DNA from: Acorus gramineus
Taxonomy: Eukaryota; Streptophyta; Magnoliopsida; Acorales; Acoraceae
DNA: 64,000 bases
Assembly (NCBI GenBank): GCA_030737835.1
Contig: CM060849.1
Coordinates: forward strand, 28,355,311-28,419,310
Direction of reading: 5' to 3'
The stretch's first letter is position 1. Each line of letters begins with the position of its first letter. Positions 11,930-22,189 of the stretch are shown piece by piece. The position numbers and the translations under genes were made by a program. The notes under the pieces were generated by a model. The model was not told the DNA's origin and did not search any database. It saw nothing but the letters and a program-made list of their open reading frames with translations.

Positions 11930-12055
11930 CGCGGTCTTTGTGGCCAGTGGCCCTGGGCCAGGCCGGTCCATTCAATAAAACTCAAGCCTGCGGCTCATCC
12001 ACGGGCTTGGGCTGAACGGGCTGGGCCTGGTTTCAAGCCTGCAGACACAAAAAAA
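11930..12055. repeat. GGCC-rich dispersed repeat fragment
   Basis: A locally GC-rich patch of 'GGCCCGCGG', 'GGGCCAGGCCGG', 'GGGCTTGGGCTGAACGGGC' words in AT-rich DNA, the style of worn plant DNA-transposon ends. No TSD could be placed. Confidence 0.4.
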
Positions 12056-14134
12056 AATTATTTATTTTTCCTGAGGGATCCCTCCGTTGGGGCCCCTCCC
12101 CCTAAAAAAAAGTCAGTGGCGCCCCCTCCCCCATTTGAAGATAAATTTTGGAAGGTTTCCAAAAATAAAAAGCTTTCCCCAAAAAATTAATCCTCAATAC
12201 CTCCATCCATACGAGTAACGCTTTTACCACTGAGGTAACTTCACCTAGATATAAAAAGAATTTAATAAAGGCTCATTTGTAATTAAGCATCCCAAATTCA
12301 TGGGAATCATCATCAAAATAGAAAAGCATTAAATTTTCTTAAGATTTTTTTAAATGTATAATGATAATGCAAGGAGATCGATGTGATAATAATCAAGGAC
12401 TTCCCTTTGGATGAACGCTAGTGGGACAAGCTGCTGGTGTGCCTATGTGTTTTAGACAGGGTTTGGTAGCTGGATTTCAAAATTGATTTTTTGTAATCGC
12501 TGAATTTAAAACCGATTCTACAGGAAGCTGCCCCTCCCCAGCTTTTAAAAATCGCAACTTTTGATTGTTCAATTGTAGAAGCAGTTTCCTATAAATGTAA
12601 AAGGTACTCAAGTATATAATCAAGCGCCGTCTTACTGTCCTTACAACATGAGCGTTGTTACACGCGGTCCTACACTTTTCATTAAAACATATACAATTAG
12701 ATGATGTTTATTATTTTTAAAAATGTAAAACATGTGGGGACTGTTCACAACACTGTCGTTAACCTTTTCCATATGAAAATACATATGAATTGTGGTAAAA
12801 CAAATAGCAAGTTATCACATGATGACACATGTCACAATAAGACACTATCACTGGCTCAACACAATCCACATGGCAAAAGGCTAAAGAATCTATGGATAAA
12901 GGTCATTTTTCCATCGCTAAAGACCTATTACTGGCCATTACAATTGAACGTACATGTGGAGACTAGATATTTGAAGAAGCTTGTAGTTATTGATAGCGTG
13001 AACTCCTTATGCTACGAGCTCATACAATTGATTAATTAGATGAGCAAAGTATGACTCTGGATACTAATTTAGTCATGGACAAGTGAAAGGCCCCACTTAG
13101 ATTATTTTGAGGACACATAACTAAACAAGGGAGTCATGCCTAAAGGGAGTTGGAGCTTCTGGTGTCAAGAATTCACAGTAGAGTAAATCACGCTTTGATT
13201 AGTTGGCTAACACCTCTTCTTTTCATAAAAGAAGATAGTTTGTTGAGCACTCATTTTCAACAAAAAAAAAAGGGGGGGATTCATATGCTGTGGAATTTTA
13301 ATTGAGAAAGGCATATATGCACGTAGATGCAGGGCAAAAGAGGAATGGAACACAGTCAGTGAGTATAGATTAGCTACAATTGATTTCAAAAATAAAAATA
13401 GCAACCCACCTCTTGTGAAAGAGGTTAATGGATCAAATTATATAGAACGCCATTCTTAAAAAAAATTAAAATTAAAATTAAAAAAATTATACTAACATGG
13501 TACAAATAAAGGGAACTTTAAAAAATTATGTTCACTTTTTAATAGACTCTCACCACTTATATATAGAGACTTTTATTGGCTGCTACAAAGATTTTCTGTG
13601 TCGTTGACACAGAAATCCCAACTCGTGAAAGGTGGAGTCAAGTCTTAAATTATAACAATGATTCATATTGCAAATATGCAAAACTTGTTGAAATTTTTTG
13701 CAGTTGGTTCTATATATGTTCAATTTTTTCGTGAGATATTAATACATCAGTGGTTGATTTTGACTGTTCTAGGGATAATTGAAGTACAAATTCAGATCCA
13801 ACCTTTAGTTCTGAATGAGAAAAATGAGGCAGGGATTCAGGCATTCTGTTTTAATGTTGTGCACTGCTAAAATAGAGGATTGGAACTAGGTTGTGTTCAA
13901 ACATCACTAGGATGCCTTGTTGACAAAAATTAGCAGGATCCAAGATTTACGGATCGACATATTTTCAACATGAAAGGAAGTCTATCACGACCAATCTCTA
14001 TTTCTTCTATCTCTGTTTCATTTCTCTGCAATGGAGTTTTGAAAGAGAGAAGTAAAAGGAACAAAAGGGAGAGAGATTTGACTACCTCATTTTAGTTTTA
14101 TTGGATGTGAATATCTGATCTAATGGGATCCAAT
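12056..14134. other. Intergenic, no gene recognised
   Basis: The frame at 12701-13039 (112 codons) has no family resemblance. A tRNA-like A-box relic ('ACCTCAGTGGTAAAAGC' on the minus strand near 12216-12232) is too worn to be a tRNA and could be an old SINE. A short perfect palindrome arm (TTTCTGTGTC/GACACAGAAA) lies at about 13593-13615. Confidence 0.4.
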
Positions 14135-14237
14135 CTTACTTTTATGTGCTGGGGCCAAATCTCAGTAATAATATTTTTAACAGAGTCTTACTTTATGTGT
14201 TGGGATCAAATCTCAGTAATAATATCTTTAATAGAGT
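14135..14237. repeat. Direct duplication of about 51 bp
   Basis: Two adjacent units (14135-14186 and 14187-14237) share 'AAATCTCAGTAATAATAT' and 'AGAGTCTTAC' and are about 90% alike. Non-coding. Confidence 0.8.
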
Positions 14238-15420
14238 CTTACCCACAATAAGGGTGATAGGTAACAGAATTAGAACTACAATCACGTTTAAAAGATTTTC
14301 ATCGTGTAAGGGCTGGCTCATCACAACAATCACAATATTTACTTTTTCTAGAATAATTTTCTAAAATAATAAAATGACTCATCATATCTCTCACATGCCT
14401 GGCCTCTCTGTGTCCATTGTTTCTTTTGTATTGAGTGCAGCACTTGTTTCTGAGTTTTAAATTTGATGTCCATTAGTGTTTCAATTAGTTCCAGGTCTTC
14501 TGCGCTTATATTTTATATTTTTCTTATGCGCTTGTTTTAAGCCGATTAAAACCTTCAGAAAGTTCTTATGTGCCTGTGATTAATTTTGGGATAATTCAAT
14601 CCACTATTAGTTCTTATCACTGACTGCACTGTGAGGTCCATCTCTATATATTTTGGAGTTGGCTTTTAAGCCACACATTAGATCTATTACATGCCAAGGC
14701 CTGGCAGGCATATAAATTGTTACTATTTTGAATAGTGTAACACTGTACTGCTGTCCTCACATAATCCCAAAGTAGAATCACATGAAATCATATATACATC
14801 CATAAAACCATTGCTATATTGCCATATTGGAAATGCAACAGTTGGGAAAATTCTATTAGAAAGACAAGGAAACAGTAGTCAGGGCCAATTATTAGGAAGA
14901 AAAATACATTATCGTCTGTGTTCATGCATACTGTGCCGTGATAATTAACACATGTTCATGACATTTAAATTAACCATGAATGGGTTGTTCTGACACTGGA
15001 TGCTCTATCACCATTTCAAAGCTAATCTTTCATTAGATAAAAAAACAAGAAAACTACATTTGAGCTGTGTTTGGATGTGAGGTTGAAAAAGTAAACATTG
15101 AAAAATGTGTTTAGATCTTGAGTTTGAAAAATTTTAACTTTTCAAATCCAGAACCTATCTGAACTCATATCTAAAAAGAGCCTCAATTTCCTATTGCACT
15201 CATTCATTAGAAACATTCTATCTGCTCTGGCTCCAAAATTTATCAAATCAGTGTAAGCGAAATTGATGAGTTACTACCAGAAACTCCCAACAGAAGAGAA
15301 CATCAAAATTCAAGGCATCTTTAGGAGATCAAAGCAGAGCTCTGCCAAGAAACAGAGCCAATCAAAAGAATTACAAAAACCCAAACACCCAACAATCATA
15401 AAAGATCAACCAAATATACA
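14238..15420. other. Intergenic, 3' side of the glutaredoxin gene
   Basis: No gene seen. 15060-15190 contains a partial copy of the 'TGTTTGGAT...TTGAAAA' repeat family described at 21000-21961. 15270-15420 should include the 3' UTR of the glutaredoxin gene, which is transcribed leftwards. Confidence 0.45.
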
Positions 15421-15834
15421 TCAAAGCCAGAGAGCCCCAGCTTCCTTCAATATGGGCACAAGTTCTCCCGATATATGCACTGCCACAAGCCTATCAAGCC
15501 CACCAACCAACCTCCCACCAATGAAAACCGCCGGCAACTGCGGCACCGACCCACTCGCCGTCGCCGCCGCCGCCACCAACTCGGCTGTGAACCGGGCCTC
15601 CTCGTCGCCGCCACCGTCGATCTCGCAGACGGCCGGGTTGACCCCCAATCCGAGGAGGAGAAGCTTCACAACGTGGCACATACAGCAGCCCCTCCGGCTG
15701 AGGACCAGCACCGGATTCTCCTTCACAAGACCCTCTATCATGGAAGATGATGACGAGGGGTGGACGACCATGTGCCCGCTCGTCGACACCGAAGGCCATT
15801 CGGTGCGGCTTCTGTACGGCAACGCTTCTTGCAT
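15421..15834 (-). CDS. CC-type glutaredoxin (ROXY class), GRXC9/ROXY19-like
   Basis: An intact intronless gene of 137 residues. The active site is C50-C51-M52-C53 inside 'SRRGCCMCHVVKLLLLGLGV', followed by the glutathione-site 'QLPAVFIGGRLVGGLD' (about 99-114) and the C-terminal 'ALWL' (134-137). CC-type glutaredoxins are land-plant-specific. They bind TGA bZIP factors in the nucleus and cytosol, and the terminal A-L-W-L motif (which recruits TOPLESS corepressors) is needed for repression of jasmonate/ethylene genes. From memory the region 'RRGCCMCHVV..LLLGLGVNPAV.EID' is closest to Arabidopsis GRX480/ROXY19. The ATG at 15834 gives a family-typical length; there is no upstream in-frame ATG before a stop. 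The coding sequence is strikingly GC-rich compared with its flanks. A GA/G-tract lies in the 5' leader, and TGACG motifs lie upstream. Confidence 0.95.
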   Translation of the reverse strand: MQEALPYRSRTEWPSVSTSGHMVVHPSSSSSMIEGLVKENPVLVLSRRGCCMCHVVKLLLLGLGVNPAVCEIDGGGDEEARFTAELVAAAATASGSVPQLPAVFIGGRLVGGLDRLVAVHISGELVPILKEAGALWL

Positions 15835-15861
15835 GTTAAGATCTTTATGTTTTTGATAATT

Positions 15862-15891
15862 TGAGAGAGAGAGAGAGAGGGGGGGGGGGGG
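15862..15891. repeat. (GA)n plus G-tract in the glutaredoxin 5' leader
   Basis: About nine GA units run into a 12-base G run, 28-57 bp upstream of the glutaredoxin ATG. In the transcript this reads as a C-run followed by a CU-repeat, a common plant 5'-UTR pattern. Confidence 0.8.
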
Positions 15892-15929
15892 CGTTGATAA
15901 GAGGATGGGATGGGCGTCGGCAAAAGGGA

Positions 15930-16133
15930 GACGTCAACGGTCAGTTATACGCGTAGGGTTACGCTGTGAATGGCGTCAGCGTTGGTAGAAGGGGTCCCAT
16001 TCATGTTGAGGGTTTGGATTTTTTTGTTTTTCTGTTTAAGTTTGGGTGGGTTGGTCATTGGTGGTGACGTGCATGGGATTGGTGTCTTGCGGTGCATGAG
16101 AATTTGTGGATATCCGCACGTCGTCGTGACGTC
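15930..16133 (-). promoter_or_regulatory. Cluster of TGACG (as-1-like/TGA) motifs upstream of the glutaredoxin
   Basis: TGACG cores occur at 15932-15936 (as TTGACGTC, paired 8 bp away with TGACC), 15974-15978, 16065-16069 and 16127-16133 (TGACGTC), all 100-300 bp upstream of the ATG. GRX480-type genes are known salicylate-induced targets of TGA factors through as-1-like elements, so the cluster fits. The presence of motifs is seen; the function is inferred. Confidence 0.4.
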
Positions 16134-17234
16134 GTGCGTATTATTCCTAGAGGTCTCTTAAAGAGTTTTTTTTTTTTTTTAGTCTATGTTACATTAAATC
16201 TTTTTATGGTGTCTCAAATGTAATCATATTTATGTTATTAGTTCTCTTGACTCATTGTATCGAAGTATATATTTTATTAAATTTTAGATCAAATTTTAAT
16301 TAATCAACAATTAAATGAGTCCATTGATCCGTGATTTATCTCCCAAAATCAAAAGAGATCCAAATAGATCCACTTTGTAAATTTGTCTCTACATGTCAAA
16401 GTAAATCTTAAGATTTGAAAGGATTGTATGGATTCAAATATATACCCAAACAGTGAAAAAGAGGTTTACACTTAAAGGCAGAGAGATTCACATATACAGA
16501 AAAACATGTGTTGCTCTATAGACACAGTTTTTCTATCCTCTCTTCTGTTATTACTGACTTGATCGTCATATAGTGTCTCTCTTTTTTGCAAGTCCGTCCT
16601 CGCAACGCCAATAAGATCCTCCCTCTTTTGTAGTACACAAACCCAGATAAAAAATGGGACCCCACAAGTACATACCACTTTTATCAAATAAGTTAGACCC
16701 GGTCGATGAGTCGTATGCCAATAAAAAAAAATCAAATCGATTGAGGGAACAGGGACTACGTATTTCTTTATCAAAAACTTTATTAAAATTTATATTGAAC
16801 TTCTAAATGTTACTATACAATTAGCAGATCCCGTACTCTCCACGAGGAAACCACAGTTTTATCCCGTACTGTGACTTTGATTTTAAATTGCTTTCATCCT
16901 CTATCATTAATTATTATATAATTAAAGAAAAGCTAGACAATTATGTGTACCACAGCCATAAAAAGGAAAATCAAAATTCTCCACTAGTATATTTAAAAAG
17001 GTACTTTCAAATTACAATTAAACACGGCGGATGACCAAATCTCCTAGTTGCATTTAAGAGAGAGAGAGAGAGAGAGAGAGAGGGTCTTTGTGGTGTTAAT
17101 ATAGAATTAAATTTCGGATAGACAATGACCCGCAAAATAAGCTCAAAAGTCAAAACGTACCCACCAAACAAAAATCTTCGACAACTCACATTTATTACCG
17201 ATCGATTGCAATTCAGCTCAAAATGTTTATTATT
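16134..17234. other. Intergenic, no gene recognised
   Basis: A (GA)n microsatellite lies at 17057-17083. The minus frame 16472-16774 has no known domain. Otherwise the stretch is AT-rich. Confidence 0.5.
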
Positions 17235-17243
17235 TTTCTTTAT

Positions 17244-17818
17244 GGGTTTTTGTTAAGCAGTAGTGTCCTGGGGGCACTTGTTAGCCCATATTAATTGTTC
17301 ACTTTCTAAACAATCCAACAAATTAATTATGATATGATTAATAAAAATGAAAAATCTTTTAAAATACCAACAACACCTCTAATAAATTCACCATATTTTT
17401 TTCTTCCTCCTTCCCACACTCAATTTTTCCTTCCTTTACACAATGTTTAAAAATAAAAAATATTACAAGAATAAATATGATATTTTCAAGAAAAATGTTT
17501 TATTTATGTAAAAAAAAAAATATATGTATACCAAACAATTGAACAATTTTTTTTTTTTGTATATAAAGTCAATTTTTTATATATTATTTATGAGTAAATA
17601 GGGTATGGAAGGGAAGAAGAAACAAATATTGGAAGAAAAAAATAGGGTATGGGAGAGAAAAAGAAAAAAAGATGGTGAATTTATTTGGGGTGTTGTTGGT
17701 ATTTAAAAAAAATCATTTTTTTATACTCATATCATAATTAATTTATTAGACTGCTTAAAAACATATAACAATAAATGTAGGTTAACTAGTGCCCTGAGGG
17801 CACTCGTTAACAAAACCC
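17244..17818. mobile_element. Foldback MITE with 9-bp TSD (Mutator-type)
   Basis: A 575-bp element whose two arms are inverted copies. The left arm begins GGGTTTTTGTTAA with 'GTGTCCTGGGGGCACTTGTT'. The right arm ends TTAACAAAACCC and, reversed, gives 'GAGTGCCCTCAGGGCACTAG'. Deeper in the arms 'ACCAACAACACC' and 'GGTGAATTTATT' also pair. Perfect 9-bp direct repeats TTTCTTTAT flank it (17235-17243 and 17819-17827). A 9-bp TSD is diagnostic of Mutator-like elements. No transposase. Confidence 0.85.
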
Positions 17819-17827
17819 TTTCTTTAT

Positions 17828-18639
17828 AGATTAATACTTGCAAGATCAATTTTTACATGAATGATCGGTTCTACGCATATATTTTTAAAATTCAACTTTT
17901 GATTTTTTTTTTATGTTTTAGCCAACAAAACATAATTTATGAATAATTGACTGTAATTCGTTTTCTGAGAATCGATTATTTTAATCAATTTAAGCATAAA
18001 TTACGTGAGATCAAACACGCTTAATTTAATTAGTCTCCAGGGATCTCCTTCCAACAACGTCCACAATAAGTTGGTTAATTATTCAAAAAATATTTATATC
18101 TATAATTGAATATCTAGCACAAGATACGGATATTAAGCATTTTTATATATAAAAAAAAGTAGTGCTCCTTGGATTTGATTTCATGACTCCTTTATGGAGA
18201 GAGGTGCTAGTCGACTAATTAAAGCTTGGTTCAAATCAAATTTAGTCTCTATTTGGATCTGCAAAGGGACGCCTGTGTTTATGAAAACCTAATAGTTCAA
18301 ACACTCAATAGTGATAAAAACAATGTTTTGGGAGTATTCAATGACTCATTTAATTTGAACTTATTTTCCATTCCAAGAACCACCAGATTCAAATAGGCCT
18401 TCACCAGTTGTTCTAAAAAAGGATAATGTTACTTATAGTCTTAATTCCAATATACAATGTTTTGAATTTTTTAAAAATAATATATCTTATCTAATTAAAT
18501 ATATATTTTTATAAAATATAAAACATATGTTTCAGTGAATAGCATGAATTCATTTATAAAAAATATAAAAAAAATCATTGATGCATATATCTTTATTATA
18601 AGTAAAAATATTGGGTGCAACACCACTAAAAAAAAACTT
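17828..18639. other. Intergenic, no gene recognised
   Basis: AT-rich; the plus frame 18535-18732 is low-complexity and runs into the repeat at 18640. I looked here for DUF632 exons that could complete the DUF630 fragment at 19454-20060 and found none. Confidence 0.5.
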
Positions 18640-19112
18640 TGCACGTGCGAAGAGGACGGTGTTCCGCAAACACAATTAAGGCTGATAAACGAGCTGATGC
18701 AGCTTATGTTCAGCTCAATTAAAGCTCGTTGAGGCTCGTTCGATTAGACAAACAAGTCGAGCTTGAACAATTTTTAAAGCTCAGTTTGAGTCCGAGTCGA
18801 GCTCGAGTCTAAACAAGCTTGTTTACTTAACATAAAAAGGAAGAACAAGCCGAACCTGAGCCCGAGCTTATTTAACTTTCATATGTATAATGTATTGTGA
18901 TTTGTAAAATGTGACTTCTCAAATGCTAAATAAGATTTTTTTTAGCTAAACGAGTTCGAGTCAAGCCTTTGTTTGAAACAAGCCAAGCCGAGTTTCAACC
19001 GAACTTTTTACGAGCCCAACGAATCATACTTGAATATGAAATAAAACTCGATCCTAAGTCGAGTCGAATATAAGATGAGCCTGATATTAAACGAATTAAA
19101 CTTGAACAGAAA
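18640..19112. repeat. GAGCTCGAGC-type dispersed repeat
   Basis: Repeated words on both strands ('AAAGCTCGTTGAGGCTCG', 'CGAGTCGAGCTCGAGTC', 'AACAAGCCGAACCTGAGC'), a composition typical of a widespread plant non-autonomous DNA-element family. Borders are approximate. Confidence 0.5.
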
Positions 19113-19453
19113 GTTAGGGAAAGCGGATTTTAAGTGCTGATTAATAAGTGCAGAAAGAGGTTTTGATGATAATCTTTAAGAGTTCAGTAATAAAAGCGTT
19201 TGGTTGAACGGATACTTTTATGCAGTTATTTAGATAAATGTGTTTGGTTAATCAAGTGACATATATGCTTATTGGAAGGGTATTTGGGTCCATTTTATAA
19301 GTGCTGAATGTTAAAGATTGTTCTTTTTTAACATGTTAAAAATACGTCAACCACTACTACCTTGTTTAGAACCAAAATAAACTTGCGTCTGGTTACCCAC
19401 ACGTTGAAAATCAATATGTTTCTTGTTTAATCCGTTAAAACCTCAAAACTCAC

Positions 19454-20060
19454 CCCCTTCTTCCTCACACTCTCCTCCTCCCCCGCCGTCGCCCCCACTC
19501 TTCCTACTCTCCGAACTGCTCTTCCTCTGTTTCTCCTCCAATACATCCGCATCAACCACCTTAGACGACGACTCACCGGAACCCCCCAAATCAATATGCG
19601 CATCCGACACAATCTCCTCCTCCTCCTCCAAATTTGGGATCCCCTCCCTCCGCCTCACCTCACTCGAATCAGGACTACTAATCTCCGACGAAGCCCCACC
19701 AAATCGAACCTGCGAGAACCCGTTATACGTCTCCTCGTACGGAGACGCCGAAGACTGATGCGCCGGTGAAGAAGCCTCGGACGACAGATCCAGGTGGCCG
19801 GACCCTTCGCCCGAGGAGGGGAGGTGGGAGAGGGAGGAGGAGGAGGAGGCGGACTTGGATTTTCCCTCACGGGGGAGGGGGGAGGGGGGAGGGGGGGAGG
19901 AGGAGGAGGAGGCGGCGGAGATGGAGAGCTCCTCGATGACGAAGCGGTGAAGGGCGGAGCCGACGGAGGGGAGGGAGCGGAAGTAGGAGGAGTGGGCGGC
20001 GGCGAAGTCGTAGCGGAGGTCGGCGGCGGCGCGGATGAGGCGGCGACGGTCACGGCACAT
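19454..20060 (-). pseudogene. DUF630 (NRG2-type) gene fragment: promoter plus first exon only
   Basis: From ATG at 20060 the protein begins 'MCRDRRRLIRAAADLRYDF' then 'AAAHSSYFRSLPSVGSALHR', the DUF630 signature (usually C-x-x-R-[KR]-x...A-A-H-x-x-Y-x-x-S-L). A Ser/Pro and acidic region follows with 'EVRRREGIPNLEEEEE', also typical of the family. Full-length DUF630/DUF632 proteins (for example Arabidopsis NRG2) have 600-900 residues with a C-terminal DUF632. Here a strong splice donor GTGAGT (19453-19448) ends the exon and reading through stops at 19443. No DUF632 exon lies within the next 3.5 kb. The usual N-terminal M-G-C myristoylation motif is absent, although some family members also lack it. 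The frame itself is intact. It is GC-rich and enclosed by transposon ends, so I infer a captured fragment; expression is possible because a promoter came along. Confidence 0.65.
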
Positions 20061-20152
20061 CGTCACGAGAGGGAGGTCGACAGGTGTATTTTTCGTTCTT
20101 TGTTTCGGTCGACGCAGAGAGGGGTGAGGAGAGAGAGAGGGCTGGTCGGCTG

Positions 20153-20161
20153 CCTTATATA
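20153..20161 (-). promoter_or_regulatory. TATA box of the captured DUF630 fragment
   Basis: TATATAAGG on the minus strand, 93 bp upstream of the ATG at 20060, followed by a CT-rich leader: normal plant core-promoter spacing. Confidence 0.6.
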
Positions 20162-20415
20162 GGGGCTGTAAATATGGGTTAGTAGCAGGGGTAAAAACGT
20201 GAAAACCCGTTGGACGAAAATACGCGCTCGCGAGGTCGGATTAATAAGTGTCGTCGAGGAGATTATTTTTTCCGAGGTTATTATGCAGAATCCGGAAGAA
20301 GTTGGGGACTGATTTGGAACTCAACCAAACACCAAAAATACTGATTCTTAACGCCTTCATCCAATAAGTACTGAATTTGGCAGTAACCAAATTTCGTCTG
20401 ACTCCTTTACGGCCC

Positions 20416-20999
20416 TAAACGCAATCCGTGAAAACAGAACGGCCGACAACCACACCATAGCCTCATCAAATCAACGGTTATCGTACGCCTCAACTGAACA
20501 AATCAACGGTACTCCACTCTCCCGCGTCAGGCCAAAACAAACAGTGGTGCTGACGTGGGAATGGACACCGTACGTGGGATGATAGGGAATAAGAACAAGG
20601 TGATGACGTCACCTGTCAACGTGCAGAGCAAAAACCGGGGGACGTGGCGCGTGTCGAACGACCTCACGCAGGGTCCACGAATTCAAAAGGCCATACGTGG
20701 CATGACACGTCATCCAACCAGATCTAATCCGCTGATTTTAAAATCGACGGTTTCGGTGGCGATAACGTCAGATATTTTTGACGTTTGACCTTTTCATTTT
20801 TATTTTTACCGAATTTTAGATTCTGCATAGATTTTGAGTCGTGGGAGTGACGTCACTGAATTGTTTTTTATTTTTTAACTTTTAATAATAAAAAAACGAG
20901 GGAAGATAAGACTTTCTGAAAGTCAATTCGAAGGCATCCAGAAGGCCAGTTCTGAGAAAGTAAAATGTGGTTTTCACGTGTGTTTTGGTTTCTTCCAAA
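20416..20999. other. Intergenic, ACGT-rich patch
   Basis: 20530-20790 contains many ACGT cores (GACGTGG, TACGTGG, ATGACGTCA, AACGTCAG) on a GC-balanced background. No coding family is recognised in the frame 20555-20788. It could be a former upstream regulatory region. Confidence 0.35.
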
Positions 21000-21961
21000 C
21001 TTTAGAGGTTGATTTAAGACTTATTTGTGTATGAGTTTTATAAAGATTATGTCTTTAAAAAATTAATAATTTTAAATTTAGATCTAAATATATTTTAATA
21101 TTTAGTTTTTTAAATTATAATTTTCTTTTTTTAGACTAAAAATTTTTGTGGTTGAACATCTTAACGTATTTCAAAAATTGAATTTAAAACACAAGAATCT
21201 CATAATCTTAACATTTCAATTTTATATTCAAACATAAATGTAGCCTTAGGTTATTGTCTTTTGTTACTGTTTGCACATGAGAATTTTTGTAAAATTTCTC
21301 ACAAAATAACTTTTTGTAATAATTTGTAAATATGTATATTATTGTGAAAATCATAATATTCTTGTAGCACGAATAACTTCTTTAAAGATCATGCTAGTTC
21401 ATGCATAGTGAGTTTGATATGTGTTTATTCAAAAAAAGATAAAAATCTTACTGCACTGACCGGGGCCAGCGATTATGTTTTTGGTATGGTCCGTATTTTT
21501 TAAAAATATATTCCAAAATGTACGACTGAAAGTATAAAGGTCCGTTCCGATATAATTTTATGTAGATTATGTATTTGAAAAGCTAATATTTTTAAACTCA
21601 AATCCAAACACATTTCAGCATTTAGCTTTTTAAATCACCAGTTTTCCATTTTAGGCAAAAAAATCTTACGGTTGAAAATCTAATAAAAAAATGATTTTCA
21701 AAAGCTGAGTTTGAAATACAAGATTGTAAGAATCTTAGTATTTCAACCTCACAACCAAACGCAGCTTGAAATTCTTATAATTTTGTGTTTCAAATTCAAC
21801 TTTTGAAAAAGTTGTTTTATTAATTTTTTAATCATAAGAATTTTTTACCTAAAAAATTGCTTGAAAAGTTTAATGTTGAAGATGTGTTTAGATCTACATT
21901 TGAGAATTTTGAGTTTTTTCAAATGCAGAATCTACTCAAACACAAATCCAAACAGATCCTT
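21000..21961. repeat. Cluster of related MITE-like repeats (two direct, one inverted)
   Basis: Segments 21000-21247 and 21536-21770 are direct copies (shared 'GATTATG...TTTGAAAA', 'CACATTTCAGCATTTAGC' and 'CAACCTCACAACCAAACG'-like words). 21766-21961 is an inverted copy, so 21536-21961 is a foldback with ends AAGGTCCGTTCCGATA and, reversed, AAGGATCTGTTTGGAT. Non-coding. Confidence 0.55.
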
Positions 21962-21990
21962 AAATTCAAAAATGTGACCAACTAGCTAGG

Positions 21991-22182
21991 CTTTCTACAG
22001 GTTAGATGCCTCTTCTAACCGGGACGTGGCCATTTATTTGTATCTTTATTTTAGTTGTTCTATTTTCTTTTATTCCCCTCCTCTCCCCCTCATCATTCAT
22101 TTCAGAATTTGTAATCCGATGTTAAGAAATTGAAATCAGATAGCAAATATCTACCTGTCTCTCAAAAAAAAAAAAAAAAAAA
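21991..22182 (+). mobile_element. Short poly(A)-tailed retroposon
   Basis: A 192-bp insert ends in about 21 A residues (22163-22183) and is flanked by direct repeats AGCTAGG (21984-21990 and 22183-22189). A poly(A) tail with TSD means reverse-transcribed insertion by a LINE machinery. No tRNA-like promoter boxes are clear, so a 5'-truncated LINE tail is more likely than a SINE. Confidence 0.55.
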
Positions 22183-22189
22183 AGCTAGG

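Larger units (their letters stand above)
19117..20415. mobile_element. Harbinger-type element carrying a DUF630 gene fragment
   Basis: Both ends resemble the 3.8-kb element at 47082-50839. On the left, 'GCGGATTTTAAGTGCTGAT', 'AATAAGTGCAG' and 'GTCCATTTTATAAGTGCTGA' match. On the right, 'CAACCAAACAC', 'AATAAGTACTGAA' and 'AACCAAA' match. Outermost bases read TTAGGG... and ...CGGCCCTAA, an inverted pair similar to the GGGGCCG terminus of the larger element, but the target duplication is not clear. Inside there is no transposase; instead it carries a TATA box, leader and first exon of a host-type gene (19454-20060). This is the structure of a gene-capturing (Pack-type) non-autonomous element. 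Confidence 0.55.

Noticed and set aside
12190..12245. tRNA-like sequence on the minus strand
   Set aside because: Only an A-box-like segment is present; no acceptor stem pairing or intact B box. At most a worn SINE or tRNA relic.
12700..13039. 112-codon plus frame
   Set aside because: No domain, no splice context and no codon bias different from the AT-rich flank.
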